Shown here in pieces: positions 8,946 through 19,491 of a stretch of DNA of 48,598 nucleotides. The DNA is from Anaerolineae bacterium (lineage in GTDB: Bacteria > Chloroflexota > Anaerolineae > J102), in the NCBI GenBank assembly GCA_026991225.1, contig JALXCB010000123.1:1-48598 (forward strand), in the 5' to 3' direction. Position numbers and translations under genes: made by a program. Numbering within the stretch: position 1 is the stretch's first letter; every line of letters begins with the position of its first letter. The notes beneath the pieces are model-generated. The model worked only from the letters and a program-made list of their open reading frames with translations, was not told the origin of the DNA and did not search any database.

Positions 8946-9637
8946 CTCGCAAAAAGTGCATCACCGTTTATCTGGCTGACGATCATCAGATTGTCTTGAG
9001 AGGCATCATCAGCCTGCTCGATCTCGATCCCGACCTTCATCTGGTGGGATTCACCACGGAAAGCTCCAAGATCGTGTCTGAGGTCATGCGGCTAAAACCC
9101 CAGGTGCTGGTGCTGGATCTAGGCATGCCCGGCATCCCAGGCGGCGAAATCATCCGCACCTTGCGCTCGATGCGCACTGTGAACACGGAGGTCGTCGTTT
9201 TTACCATGCATAAGGATATCAGCTTTGTCGTGCAGGCGCTGGATGATGGCGCTTTGGGCTATGTCATCAAGGATGTCGATTCGACCCATCTCATCGAGGC
9301 AATTCGCGCGGCGGCCCGCGGTGAAGTCTACCTCAGCCCGCCTTTTTGCCGGGAAGCAATCTGGGAATATCAGGAGCAGTTACGGCTGAGCAAAGGGGGC
9401 GTCGATTCCTACGACAAGCTTACGCCCCGTGAGCGCGAGGTGCTCATCTATGTGGCGCAGGGATATACGAATCGCGAGATGGCGTCGAAAATGAATGTGT
9501 CCGTGCGCACGGTTGAGAGGCATCGCTATAACATGATGAAAAAAGCTGCATTCAAAAACCGCGCCGAAGTCATCCAATTCGCTCTGCGGAAGGGACTGAT
9601 TCCACCCTCCGATGCAGGAGAACTCCCGGTAGTATGA
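8942..9637 (+). CDS. NarL/FixJ-family response regulator
   Basis: Partner of the preceding kinase; the genes overlap by ATGA. The receiver domain (residues 1-125) shows the acidic pair Asp13-Asp14, phospho-acceptor Asp59 in VLDLGMPG, the FTMHKD threonine and the VIKD lysine. The C-terminal LuxR-type helix-turn-helix is LTPREREVLIYVAQGYTNRE then VSVRTVERHRYNMMKK. It should act as a DNA-binding regulator. Its stop overlaps the asparaginase start by 4 bp, so kinase, regulator and asparaginase are translated together. Confidence 0.94.
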   Translation: MTRKKCITVYLADDHQIVLRGIISLLDLDPDLHLVGFTTESSKIVSEVMRLKPQVLVLDLGMPGIPGGEIIRTLRSMRTVNTEVVVFTMHKDISFVVQALDDGALGYVIKDVDSTHLIEAIRAAARGEVYLSPPFCREAIWEYQEQLRLSKGGVDSYDKLTPREREVLIYVAQGYTNREMASKMNVSVRTVERHRYNMMKKAAFKNRAEVIQFALRKGLIPPSDAGELPVV

Positions 9638-10698
9638 TTCACATGATTTATACAGGCGGCACCATTGGCATGGTGCAACGCGGCGATGGCGCGCTGGAGC
9701 CGGCAGGCATCGACGATATGCTGAAATATGCGCCCGAGCTGAGTCTCATGGCGGAATGGGATTACTGCCAGTTGGACCCTCCGCGGGACTCCGTGGATCT
9801 GGGCCCCGAGGACTGGCTGTTGCTCGCCCGGCACATCGAGAAAATCTATGATCGGTATGATGGCTTTGTGATCCTGCATGGCACGGATACGATGGTCTAC
9901 ACCGCCGCAGCTCTTTCCTTCCTTCTGGAAGGATTGCGCAAGCCGGTCATTCTCACAGGCGCGCAATTGCCCATTGGCGCGATTCGCAATGACGCCCGCA
10001 ACAATCTGATCACGGCCATGGAACTGGCCGTCAGCGGGCATCCCCAGGTGGCTGAAGTGGGCGTCTACTTCAACGATCGGCTGTTGCGGGGAAATCGGGC
10101 GGTAAAGACCTCCATCTTCGCCTTCGACGCCTTCGATTCGCCCAACTTCCCCCCTTTGGCCCGGGTGGGTGTTTCCATCCACTATCCCGCCATTCCCCCG
10201 CTGCCGCCTCGGCCCGACCGGCTCATCGTTCACCAGGCTCTGACGCCCCAGGTGGCGCTGATCAAGCTCTTTCCTGGCCTCACTTACCGCCTTTTGGCCT
10301 CACATCTCGACGCCCCCATCCAGGGATTGGTGATCGAGACTTTCGGCAGCGGCAACATCCCGGCCACGCCGGGCCTCATCGACATCCTCGAACGCGCCAT
10401 CCATGAACGAGGCTTGCTGGCCGTGGCCATCACCCAACAGCTTCAGGGACGCGTGCATTTGGGCGCGTACGCTGCGGGCCGCCGCCTGCAGAAAGCGGGC
10501 GTCGTCTCCGGCGGGGACATGACTCCTTACACCGCCCTGGTTAAGCTCATGTTCCTGCTGGGACGCGACGACCTTTCGCTTGAGGAGCGCCGCCAGCTTT
10601 TGGCCCGAAATCTACGCGGGGAGCTTACGCCCCCCTCGGAGATTACTCCCGAATCACCCCTGACATTTTCTCCAGGGCCTCGCGATCCAGCAACGTAA
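9634..10698 (+). CDS. Asparaginase, type I (cytoplasmic)
   Basis: Hydrolyses L-asparagine to aspartate and ammonia. The first catalytic motif is IYTGGTIGM and the second LHGTDTMVYTAAALSF; GAQLPIGAIRNDARNN and FGSGNIP are also present. There is no signal peptide, so it is the cytoplasmic type. The start overlaps the upstream regulator stop (ATGA). The last 56 bp overlap the 3' end of the convergent Crp/Fnr gene. The C-terminal ~25 residues are Pro/Ser-rich and probably dispensable. Confidence 0.92.
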   Translation: MIHMIYTGGTIGMVQRGDGALEPAGIDDMLKYAPELSLMAEWDYCQLDPPRDSVDLGPEDWLLLARHIEKIYDRYDGFVILHGTDTMVYTAAALSFLLEGLRKPVILTGAQLPIGAIRNDARNNLITAMELAVSGHPQVAEVGVYFNDRLLRGNRAVKTSIFAFDAFDSPNFPPLARVGVSIHYPAIPPLPPRPDRLIVHQALTPQVALIKLFPGLTYRLLASHLDAPIQGLVIETFGSGNIPATPGLIDILERAIHERGLLAVAITQQLQGRVHLGAYAAGRRLQKAGVVSGGDMTPYTALVKLMFLLGRDDLSLEERRQLLARNLRGELTPPSEITPESPLTFSPGPRDPAT

Positions 10699-11344
10699 TC
10701 CGACGATATCCCAGCTTCACCCAACCCGCCTCGCGAAAATCCCGAAGGATGGCGCTGATAGTCTCCCGATAGGTGCCCAGGATGTCGGCCAATGCCTGAT
10801 GGCTGAGTCGGATTTGGTCCGAGTCGGCGTAGCGACTCTGGCGGATGAGTTCTGCGGCCAGACGTTCGGGCAGCCAGCGATAGGCCACCTCTTCCAACCG
10901 GTTTTCCACCTGCACCATGCGCAGCCCAAACGTGCGCAGCAGGGCCAGCCGCAACACCGGATGTTTGGTGAGCAGACGCCTGGCGTCCTCGGCAGGGAGC
11001 TTCCAGAGTATGCCCGGTTTCACAGCTTGAGCGCAGTACGTCAGCCGGGGATAGTCGAGGTTCAGAATCGCCTCCTCACCAAAGACGCTGCCCGGCCCGA
11101 TAACGGCCGTCGCCAGGCGTCGATCCTCTTTGCTGGTGATCAGTATTTGCACCAAACCATCGATGAGGATATAAAGATGCTCGCTGATATCCTCGGCGGG
11201 CGCGATGCAATCCCACGGCAGGGCATTGACTACCGTAATCGCGTTTGCCATCTCCTCATCCTCATTCACCAACCTGGCGAGCATCTCTAGTAATTCCTCA
11301 TCAGAGATGTGAACTTGATTCTCCGAAGTCGTCAGTAGAGTCAT
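10643..11344 (-). CDS. Crp/Fnr-family transcription regulator
   Basis: N-terminal cyclic-nucleotide-binding-like beta barrel (about residues 40-150: HLYILIDGLVQILITSKEDR, then VIGPGSVFGEEAIL), a long dimerisation helix, and a C-terminal winged helix with the recognition region LSHQALADILGTYRETISAIL. No Fnr-type N-terminal cysteine cluster is visible. The cAMP-contacting RxS signature of Crp is absent (GEEAILN...LTYCAQA), so the ligand is unknown. AGGGAG precedes the ATG. The 3' end overlaps the asparaginase gene by 56 bp. The divergent upstream region holds palindromes that may be its operators. Confidence 0.92.
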   Translation of the reverse strand: MTLLTTSENQVHISDEELLEMLARLVNEDEEMANAITVVNALPWDCIAPAEDISEHLYILIDGLVQILITSKEDRRLATAVIGPGSVFGEEAILNLDYPRLTYCAQAVKPGILWKLPAEDARRLLTKHPVLRLALLRTFGLRMVQVENRLEEVAYRWLPERLAAELIRQSRYADSDQIRLSHQALADILGTYRETISAILRDFREAGWVKLGYRRITLLDREALEKMSGVIRE

Positions 11345-11419
11345 TATTGAACTGCTCCCTGGATAAAGTACTGTATCGAAAAGCAGGCGTTCGCCCTGAA
11401 AGCGAAGGCCAGATTTTCC

Positions 11420-11434
11420 ATATTTTGCAAATAT
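11420..11434. promoter_or_regulatory. AT-rich inverted repeat in divergent control region
   Basis: ATATTT-TGC-AAATAT, a 6-bp arm inverted repeat with a 3-base centre, lies between the Crp/Fnr gene and the divergent 145-aa gene. A dyad like this suits a dimeric regulator, but binding is inferred. Confidence 0.35.
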
Positions 11435-11459
11435 CTGTCATTCCATTGTACCGAAGTGT

Positions 11460-11481
11460 AAGAGGAATTGCAATTCTTCTT
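11460..11481. promoter_or_regulatory. 22-bp near-perfect palindrome, candidate Crp/Fnr operator
   Basis: The sequence AAGAGGAATTG/CAATTCTTCTT is an even palindrome with one mismatched pair and a perfect 12-bp core (GAATTGCAATTC). It has no loop and no T tract, so it is an operator rather than a terminator. It is followed by two TTTGACG(C/A)AAA direct repeats starting at 11481 and 11499, 18 bp apart, either of which could be a -35 region for the 145-aa gene. Confidence 0.5.
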
Positions 11482-11571
11482 TTGACGCAAAAGGATGATT
11501 TGACGAAAATGTGAGTATTTATTAAAGCGAACTTTCCGAGTATCTCTCGAAATCAGAAGAGGCATTGAGAC

Positions 11572-12009
11572 ATGGCCCGAACCGCGATGTTCGAAGGTTT
11601 GGTATACGATGAAAAGGACCGGCTGGTTGAAGCCGGTTGGGTCGGCCCCGACGCCTGCTACATCCTCGATGATGATGGCTTTCTTCGTCACATCGACGCG
11701 GTCGAAATCGACAGGCAGGTTCTGCAATTTTTCAAGAATCAGGTCATGGCCCACAAGGAGATGGCCATTCGCGCTATGCTGCAGATGATGGGCAAGGATG
11801 ACATCTTCACGAAGACGGCGCTGGAGTATCAGATCGCGCACATGGATGAGAATGTGGATCAAATGATCCCGCCCCAGGCCCGGGAGCTCCTGCGGTCGAT
11901 GGGATTCCGGATCATCGTCGATGTCCAGGGAAATCTCATCGATATCGAGACGCCTGATATCACTGACATCGACGGCCTCCCCGGCCTCGATGGCTTCGGC
12001 GAGATGTAA
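11572..12009 (+). CDS. Unknown acidic 145-aa protein
   Basis: No family recognised with confidence. A good AGAGG ribosome binding site precedes the ATG. The N-terminal half (MFEGLVYDEKDRLVEAGWVG then CYILDDDGFLRHIDA) looks like a small beta domain. The middle is helical (AHKEMAIRAMLQMMGKDDIF), and the C-terminus is strongly acidic with repeated DITDIDGLPGLDG. There is no membrane segment. It is transcribed divergently from the Crp/Fnr regulator across a dyad-rich region, which suggests that regulator controls it. The next gap is filled by repeats. Confidence 0.75.
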   Translation: MARTAMFEGLVYDEKDRLVEAGWVGPDACYILDDDGFLRHIDAVEIDRQVLQFFKNQVMAHKEMAIRAMLQMMGKDDIFTKTALEYQIAHMDENVDQMIPPQARELLRSMGFRIIVDVQGNLIDIETPDITDIDGLPGLDGFGEM

Positions 12010-12105
12010 CGCATCGTTCGCCCGCCATGTTTTCAGCAATTCGCGCACAAAGGTGGTGATATCGGCCTGCCGCCAGTTGAGCGCGAGGGAAAACGGGCCC
12101 CGATC

Positions 12106-12245
12106 TTCGTTCCTTCGAGCCTTCGTGGCAAGACGTTTTGTTGGATACCTGTATAGTTACAAAAATCTGTAAAAATCATCAGCGAAAATCTGCATTGCGA
12201 AGCATCCGCGTCATCTGTGTTCTCATTTCTATCGGTATCGGCGCG
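12106..12245 (-). repeat. Intergenic repeat (CCTTCG octamers plus GCAGATTTTCGCTGATG module)
   Basis: The gap holds CCTTCG-based 7-8-mers (12108-12128). It also holds a minus-strand block reading GATACCGATAGAAATGAG, ACACAGATGACGCGGATGC, then TTCGCAATGCAGATTTTCGC. The same block occurs on the plus strand at about 32272-32340, after an M1 module. TGTATAGTT at 12148-12156 also recurs at 36361. Confidence 0.65.
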
Positions 12246-12275
12246 GGCTTGCACGCCTAATTCCCTCATCTGCCC

Positions 12276-13763
12276 ATGAGTTTATTCAACGCTTACGTCG
12301 ATCGCTTTCGCTCCCAACTGGTCTCGCCCGATCCGCGACGACAGCGCCAGGCCATCCTGCTGGTGCTGCTGGCCGCTGGCCTGGCCGCGGGGCTGGCCAT
12401 CGGCGTGCTGGGCCCGATCATCACCCTGGCCCTGACCCTCGCGGGCATCGGCGCGGTGGTTGTGCTGCGCAGCCCGTTGTGGGGGCTGGTAGGCGTCATC
12501 CTCATCGCCACGCTGCTGCCCTTCGCCACGCTGCCTTTCAAGATCATATTCACACCGAGTTTTCTCGATCTCGCCATCTTCGCCACGTTCGGCGTGTGGG
12601 CGTTGGCCTACGCCCTGGCCCAAGAAACCCGCTTCAAGTTCACCAACCTGGGCGGATTCGTGCTGCTGTTCCTGCTGCTAGCCGCGTTCAGCTTCATGCT
12701 GGGATTGGAACACGCCCGGCCCACGTCCAACAACCTGCGCCAGTTCATGGAGATGATCCTGAGCATCGCTCTGTTCTTCGTGGTGGTGAACGTGGTGCGG
12801 GATGAGGAGTCGCTGTTTTTGCTGGCGCGGGCGCTGATTCTGGGCGGCGCGGGCGCGGCTTTCTTCGGCATCCTGTTTTACGTCATCCCTCGCGACGCCA
12901 CGGTCTGGATTCTCGACCACATGGCCCGCATCGGTTATCCCGGCGGCTATGGCGCGCTGCGCTTTGTGGAGGACGATCCCAATGGCATCATGCGGGCCAT
13001 CGGCACCAGCATCGACCCTAACGTGTTCGGGGGGCTGTTGATCCTGGTGGGGGTCTTCACCCTGCCCCAGGTGGTGAGCAAACGCCCGCTTTTCCCTCGC
13101 GGCTGGGTAATCCTCTTCGCCATCATGGACGTCACCGCCCTGTTTCTGACCATCTCCCGCGGCTCCATGCTGGGGTTTCTCATCGGCCTCGCGGCCATCG
13201 GGCTCATGCGCTATCGCAAACTGCTGTTGTGGGGATTGCTGGGCGCGCTGCTATTCGGCGCGCTCATCATGGTCATGCCCTTCGCCCAGGCCTACGTCCA
13301 GCACTTCGTCGAGGGGTTGCAGCTTCAGGATCGGGCCACGCAGATGCGGTTGGGCGAGTACAAGGACGCGCTCACGCTCATCAGCCGCTATCCCCTTTTC
13401 GGCGTTGGATTCACCGGCACGCCCGAAATCGACCTCTATATCGGCGTCTCCTCCCTCTACCTGCTCATGGCCGAGGAGATGGGCTTGGTGGGTGTGGCCG
13501 CCTTCCTGCTCACCATGGCCATGTTCGTCAATATCCTCATCAACGGGCTGCGCCATGTGCATCAGGACGCCCGGCTGGAGGCCATCATGCTGGGGATTCT
13601 GGGCGCGATCACGGGTCTGCTGACCGCGGGCGTCCTCGATCATTATCTTTTCAATCTCAACTATCCCCACATGACCGCGCTGTTATGGATTATGGTGGGC
13701 GTGGGCGTCAGTGCGGCGCAATACGCCCAGCATTTCATGGAGAAACAGATGGCGAGCGTGTGA
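12276..13763 (+). CDS. O-antigen ligase/polymerase family membrane protein
   Basis: Polytopic inner membrane protein of 495 aa with about twelve hydrophobic segments and one large periplasmic loop between residues ~330 and 385. This is the Wzy_C/O-antigen ligase arrangement for moving a glycan from a lipid carrier. The family's key arginine pattern is plausible at TISRGSMLGFLIG and in the loop at RLGEYKDALTLISRYPLFGVGF. The ribosome binding site is weak. It is convergent with the UbiA gene, 8 bp away. The actual acceptor cannot be told; an organism with one membrane would use it for surface polysaccharide or glycoprotein. Confidence 0.83.
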   Translation: MSLFNAYVDRFRSQLVSPDPRRQRQAILLVLLAAGLAAGLAIGVLGPIITLALTLAGIGAVVVLRSPLWGLVGVILIATLLPFATLPFKIIFTPSFLDLAIFATFGVWALAYALAQETRFKFTNLGGFVLLFLLLAAFSFMLGLEHARPTSNNLRQFMEMILSIALFFVVVNVVRDEESLFLLARALILGGAGAAFFGILFYVIPRDATVWILDHMARIGYPGGYGALRFVEDDPNGIMRAIGTSIDPNVFGGLLILVGVFTLPQVVSKRPLFPRGWVILFAIMDVTALFLTISRGSMLGFLIGLAAIGLMRYRKLLLWGLLGALLFGALIMVMPFAQAYVQHFVEGLQLQDRATQMRLGEYKDALTLISRYPLFGVGFTGTPEIDLYIGVSSLYLLMAEEMGLVGVAAFLLTMAMFVNILINGLRHVHQDARLEAIMLGILGAITGLLTAGVLDHYLFNLNYPHMTALLWIMVGVGVSAAQYAQHFMEKQMASV

Positions 13764-13771
13764 TCCGCGTC

Positions 13772-14659
13772 CTACGGGTGATAATTGGAGAAGTATAAAA
13801 TCACGACCACGGCCAGGGCCCAGAAGGCGGCAGAGAAGAAGAGGGGTTTGTCCTTGAAGATGAGTTCATCGGGCGCGCCGCCGAGCTGCTTCACGTGGAT
13901 GAGGTAGAGGTAGCGGAAGAGGAAGTAGATGACGATGGGAATGGTGAGCATCATCAGATGGTTTGCGGGCAGATTTTGGGCCGAAAAGGTATAGAGGGAG
14001 TAGGTCACCACCGTGGCGCCCGTGGTCAGGCTGATGAGGTTGTCCAGGAAGTTCAGGTTATATTCGTCCAGAATGGCCCGATGGTTCACCGCATCCCCCT
14101 GCATGGCGACCAATTCCGCCCGGCGCTTGCCCAAGGCGATAATGAGCGCCACCAGGGTGATGCACACGTAAAGCCAGGGCGAGAAGCGCTCCACATGGAC
14201 CACGACCGCGCCCGCCGCCACTCGCAGCACAAAGCCCGCGGCGATGGTGAACACGTCCAGGATGACCATGTTCTTCAGCCAGAAGGAATAGGCCACGTTC
14301 ATCACGAAGTATCCGGCCAGGATCAGCCCGGCGACGGGGTCGAGCAGGAATGACGCGGGCAGGGCGAAAGCCAGGAGGATGACCAGGGCGAGGATGGCGT
14401 AGGCGGGCTTGAGCGCGCCCGAGGCCAGCGGGCGGTTGCGCTTCAGCGGATGCGCCCGATCCTTTTCGATATCGACCAGGTCGTTGAGCAGATAGACCGA
14501 ACTGGAGACCAGGCAGAAGAGCGTGAACATGGCCGTGGTCTTGAAGAAGAGATCGACTTCCAGGAATTTGCCGTCGAAGACCAGCGCGGCGTAGACGACC
14601 ACGTTCTTCGTCCACTGTTTGGGACGCATGGTTTTGATGATGGCTCGGAGGGCGGACAT
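13772..14659 (-). CDS. UbiA prenyltransferase, decaprenyl-phosphate phosphoribosyltransferase type
   Basis: Polytopic membrane protein of 295 aa. The Asp-rich motif NDLVDIEKDRAHP (Asn59, Asp60, Asp63, Asp67) and RPLASG are followed by a second motif, LDVFTIAAGFVLRVAAGA. The RPKQWTKN start and GKRRAELVAM match the branch that makes decaprenylphosphoryl-phosphoribose in actinobacteria rather than the quinone or haem branches. The start at 14659 is chosen because MSALRAIIKTMRPKQWTKN aligns with that branch. The next in-frame start, 12 codons upstream, adds unrelated residues. The product would be an activated pentose donor for a surface glycan. Confidence 0.85.
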   Translation of the reverse strand: MSALRAIIKTMRPKQWTKNVVVYAALVFDGKFLEVDLFFKTTAMFTLFCLVSSSVYLLNDLVDIEKDRAHPLKRNRPLASGALKPAYAILALVILLAFALPASFLLDPVAGLILAGYFVMNVAYSFWLKNMVILDVFTIAAGFVLRVAAGAVVVHVERFSPWLYVCITLVALIIALGKRRAELVAMQGDAVNHRAILDEYNLNFLDNLISLTTGATVVTYSLYTFSAQNLPANHLMMLTIPIVIYFLFRYLYLIHVKQLGGAPDELIFKDKPLFFSAAFWALAVVVILYFSNYHP

Positions 14660-14766
14660 GGGCCTAATCTTAGCCTGACGCGCGAAAGGGGTCAAGTTTT
14701 GAGACCTCGAAGGTCTGCCAGACCCTCGATGTCTTCAACGCAAGCGCGCCATTCTAGATCCCCAAC

Positions 14767-14793
14767 AAAAAACTCCCCCGCTGCGCGGGGGAG
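14767..14793 (-). terminator. Intrinsic terminator after metK
   Basis: On the minus strand a 9-bp GC stem (CTCCCCCGC/GCGGGGGAG with a GCA loop) is followed by TTTTTT, 25 bp after the metK stop. It marks the end of the SAM-cycle operon. Confidence 0.9.
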
Positions 14794-14818
14794 TCAGGAC
14801 ATGCGAGAGTATGCGAAT

Positions 14819-16054
<1,236 letters not shown>

Positions 16055-16115
16055 GGTGATCTCCTCTTGGAGAGAGTGTGTGAAAGCTGAAATGCCTGGA
16101 GCTGCAAAAATGGAG

Positions 16116-16195
16116 TAATCAGTGTTCAGTGATCAGTAATCAGTGGCAGTGACGCTGCCATGCCTTTCTTGACAACTGATAACTGATTACTGAAA
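16116..16195. repeat. Heptamer palindrome, family B (ATCAGTG/ACTGATA)
   Basis: Left arm: TAATCAG TGTTCAG TGATCAG TAATCAG. Right arm: ACTGATA ACTGATT ACTG. The arms can fold into a long imperfect hairpin over a GGCAGTGACGCTGCC mini-hairpin. It fills the ahcY-metK gap, and the ahcY TGA stop is the next codon at its edge. The same family recurs at about 32228-32260. Confidence 0.8.
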
Positions 16196-17600
<1,405 letters not shown>

Positions 17601-17620
<20 letters not shown>

Positions 17621-18575
17621 TCCGACAACACGTCTCCAGCGCGGGCAACTCCCCATAATTCTCCTTCACCCGAGCCAGGAACTCCTCCCGGGTGTAGGCG
17701 TGGTTCTGAGTGCCGACGCGTTCGATGACGTACACTGCGGCGCTGTTGCCAAGTTTGAGGATGGTTTCCCAATCGTAGCCTGCGTTCAGGCCCACCAGCA
17801 GGCCCGCGCGGAAAGCGTCGCCCACGCCCGTGGGCTCGACCACGGCTTCGGGCCGGGCCGCGGGCACGCGTAGTTCGCCCTCGCGGGTGATGACGCCCGC
17901 GCCCTCGGGCCCCAGGGTGACGACGATGGCCTCGACATAGTCGAGCAACGCCGCCTCGCTCAATCCCGACAGCTTCTTGGCCATTTCCAGCTCGTAATCG
18001 TTGACGGTGAGCACGGACGCGCCTTGCAGGCTGGTCATGAATTCGTCGCGGGAGATGCGGGCGAGCTGCTGGCTGGGATCGTAGATGAAGGGAACGCCCA
18101 TGTCGCGGCAGGCTTCCGTGTGATTCACCATGGCCGCGGGATCGTCGGGGGAGATGATCACCCAGTCGATCTCCTCCGCCCCCACATCCCGCAGGTCGAT
18201 CTCGCGGGCCCGGGCCATAGCCCCCGTATGGAAGCTGGCGATCTGGTTGTGGTCCAGATCGGTGATGACGCTGAAGGTGGCGGTAAATTCGTCGGGATGG
18301 ACGCGGATGAGGGAGGTGTCCACGCCCACGCTCTCCAGCCACTGGCGGTAATCCTCGAAGTCGAGGCCAGCGGAGGCGACGATCTTGGGGCGTTCGCCCA
18401 GCAGGGCCAGGTTGTAGGCGATGTTGGGGGCGGTGCCCCCGCGGTGTCGCTCCTTCTCATCCACCAGGAAGCTGACGGAGAGCTTGTCCTGGCCGGGAAG
18501 GATGTGGTCTTTGAAACGGCCCGGGAAGCGCATCAGGTAATCCCAGGCGATGGAGCCGGTGACGATGATGGACAT
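17601..18575 (-). CDS. Adenosine kinase (PfkB family, mycobacterial type)
   Basis: Phosphorylates adenosine to AMP, pulling the adenosylhomocysteinase reaction forward. The start MSIIVTGSIAWDYLMRFPGR, the substrate region GGTAPNIAYNLALLG, the DPSQQLARIS stretch, and the PfkB signature PTGVGDAFRAGLLVG with its catalytic Asp closely resemble actinobacterial adenosine kinase as I recall it. The start at 18575 matches this N-terminus; the upstream in-frame ATG adds nine unrelated residues. The final residues (SKIED) and stop come from a family C heptamer repeat. Its position next to ahcY and metK fits the role. Confidence 0.9.
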
Positions 18576-18622
18576 GGGGAATGGTCTTTGGCGAATGGCC
18601 AATGAGGAGGGTTGGAGGCAAT

Positions 18623-19255
18623 CTAGATGCTGTTGAGAAAGGGGATGAAGTCGGTGAGGTCGGGCAGGACGGCGTCCGCGGCCTGGCTGACGGCCTCCGA
18701 GCGGGGGCGGACGGCCAGGGCGTGGCCCGTCTGCTCGAACATGCGGATGTCGGTCTCGGAATCACCCACGGCCAGCACCCGGTCGGGGTCCACGCCCCAG
18801 CGCTGGATGATCTCCCGCACGAGGGGGCCTTTGCCGCCGTAGGGGACGCGTACGGTCATGCGGCCCACGATGCGCCCGCGGTCCTGGTGGAGGATGTTGG
18901 CCCGCCAGTCGGCCGCGCCCAGGTCGGAGGCCACCTGCGCCACATTCAGGTCGAAGCCCGAACTGAGCAGGACGAAAGGGATGCCGAGGTCTTGCAGGCC
19001 CGCGGCCGCGTCAAGCGCGCCGGGCATGTAAGGCGTACGGCGAAGAATCGCCTTCGCCTCATCCACGCGCTGGCCTCGCCACGACCAGGCGTCCAGTTGG
19101 GCGAATTCGTGGTAGGTGATGTGACCGTTGCGAAAGGCCCGAAAGTGCCGCCGCCCTTCCTCCTCCGTGCCAAAATGGCGATGGAGGAGCATGTAGGGAT
19201 CGACGACTTGTTTGAGGACGCCGTCCACGTCGAAGATGATGAGGTCGATGGGCAT
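18623..19255 (-). CDS. HAD-superfamily phosphatase, first gene of the SAM-riboswitch operon
   Basis: Haloacid-dehalogenase fold hydrolase of 210 aa. Motif I is FDVDGVLK at residues 8-15, with the nucleophile Asp and the +2 Asp. Motif II is in FVLLSSGFDLN, the motif III lysine is in YGGKGPLV, and motif IV is VGDSETDIRMFEQTG. The helical cap between I and II suggests a phosphoserine-phosphatase-like (IB/C1) enzyme. The substrate is unknown. It is the gene directly below the SAM riboswitch and terminator, 48 bp upstream of adenosine kinase, so a phosphorylated intermediate of SAM or adenosine salvage is a reasonable guess. There is no clear ribosome binding site. Confidence 0.88.
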   Translation of the reverse strand: MPIDLIIFDVDGVLKQVVDPYMLLHRHFGTEEEGRRHFRAFRNGHITYHEFAQLDAWSWRGQRVDEAKAILRRTPYMPGALDAAAGLQDLGIPFVLLSSGFDLNVAQVASDLGAADWRANILHQDRGRIVGRMTVRVPYGGKGPLVREIIQRWGVDPDRVLAVGDSETDIRMFEQTGHALAVRPRSEAVSQAADAVLPDLTDFIPFLNSI

Positions 19256-19263
19256 GGGGCAAT

Positions 19264-19286
19264 GAAAAACGCGCCCGGAGGCGCGT
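19264..19286 (-). terminator. Riboswitch expression-platform terminator
   Basis: Minus strand stem ACGCGCC/GGCGCGT with a TCCG loop followed directly by TTTT, ending 9 nt before the HAD start codon. It lies 24 nt after the aptamer P1 stem, so SAM binding would favour termination as in other S-box leaders. Confidence 0.85.
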
Positions 19287-19309
19287 CGTGGTCGAAGACT
19301 GAGCGATTG

Positions 19310-19425
19310 CTCTCATCTTTCAGGCGCTGCGCGGCCTGCCGGAATTGGCACCAGTGCCGCCCGTCTGCGGGCGGACGGTTGCCGGGGAGTCATCGGGCCG
19401 GTCCCTCGTCCCCTCTGGATGAGAA
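19310..19425 (-). ncRNA. SAM-I (S-box) riboswitch aptamer
   Basis: The minus strand contains the S-box core in order. P1 5' arm TTCTCATC is followed by CAGAGGGG, GAGGGACCGGCCC, GATGACTCCCCGGCAACC (kink-turn and P2), a perfect P3 hairpin CCGCCCG-CAGA-CGGGCGG, and GGTGCCAATTCCGGCAGG. A P4 hairpin and the P1 3' arm GATGAGA follow. All hallmark conserved blocks of the SAM-I class are intact. It lies between a consensus promoter (19491-19463) and a terminator before a HAD gene, and so should control the whole HAD-adoK-ahcY-metK operon. Confidence 0.96.
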
Positions 19426-19462
19426 TCCAGTCGGATATGGGGTTATGCAGGTTCAATTGCGC

Positions 19463-19491
19463 AGTTTAGCACATGGCGGGGGCTATGTCAA
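19463..19491 (-). promoter_or_regulatory. Consensus sigma70 promoter of the SAM-cycle operon
   Basis: Minus strand TTGACA (19491-19486), 17 bp spacer, TAAACT (19468-19463). Transcription would start about 30 nt before the P1 stem of the SAM riboswitch. The -35 box overlaps the end of the truncated DUF3368 reading frame. Confidence 0.85.

Noticed and set aside
11344-12048. A 234-codon minus-strand frame opposite the 145-aa gene
   Set aside because: The plus-strand gene has a good ribosome binding site and protein-like composition. The minus frame runs through the regulatory dyads and ends against the Crp/Fnr start.
12010-12100. Remnant of a minus-strand gene (frame reading WRQADITTFVRELLKTWR)
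   Set aside because: Protein-like in composition, but too short and without a recognisable family; it may be chance in GC-rich DNA.
14702-14716. AGACCT-CGA-AGGTCT hairpin upstream of UbiA as a terminator
   Set aside because: Only a 6-bp stem with no T tract on either strand; more likely another short interspersed repeat.
16055-16195. A second SAM riboswitch directly upstream of metK
   Set aside because: No GGCAACC or GATGA kink-turn blocks are present; the gap holds only a family B heptamer palindrome.
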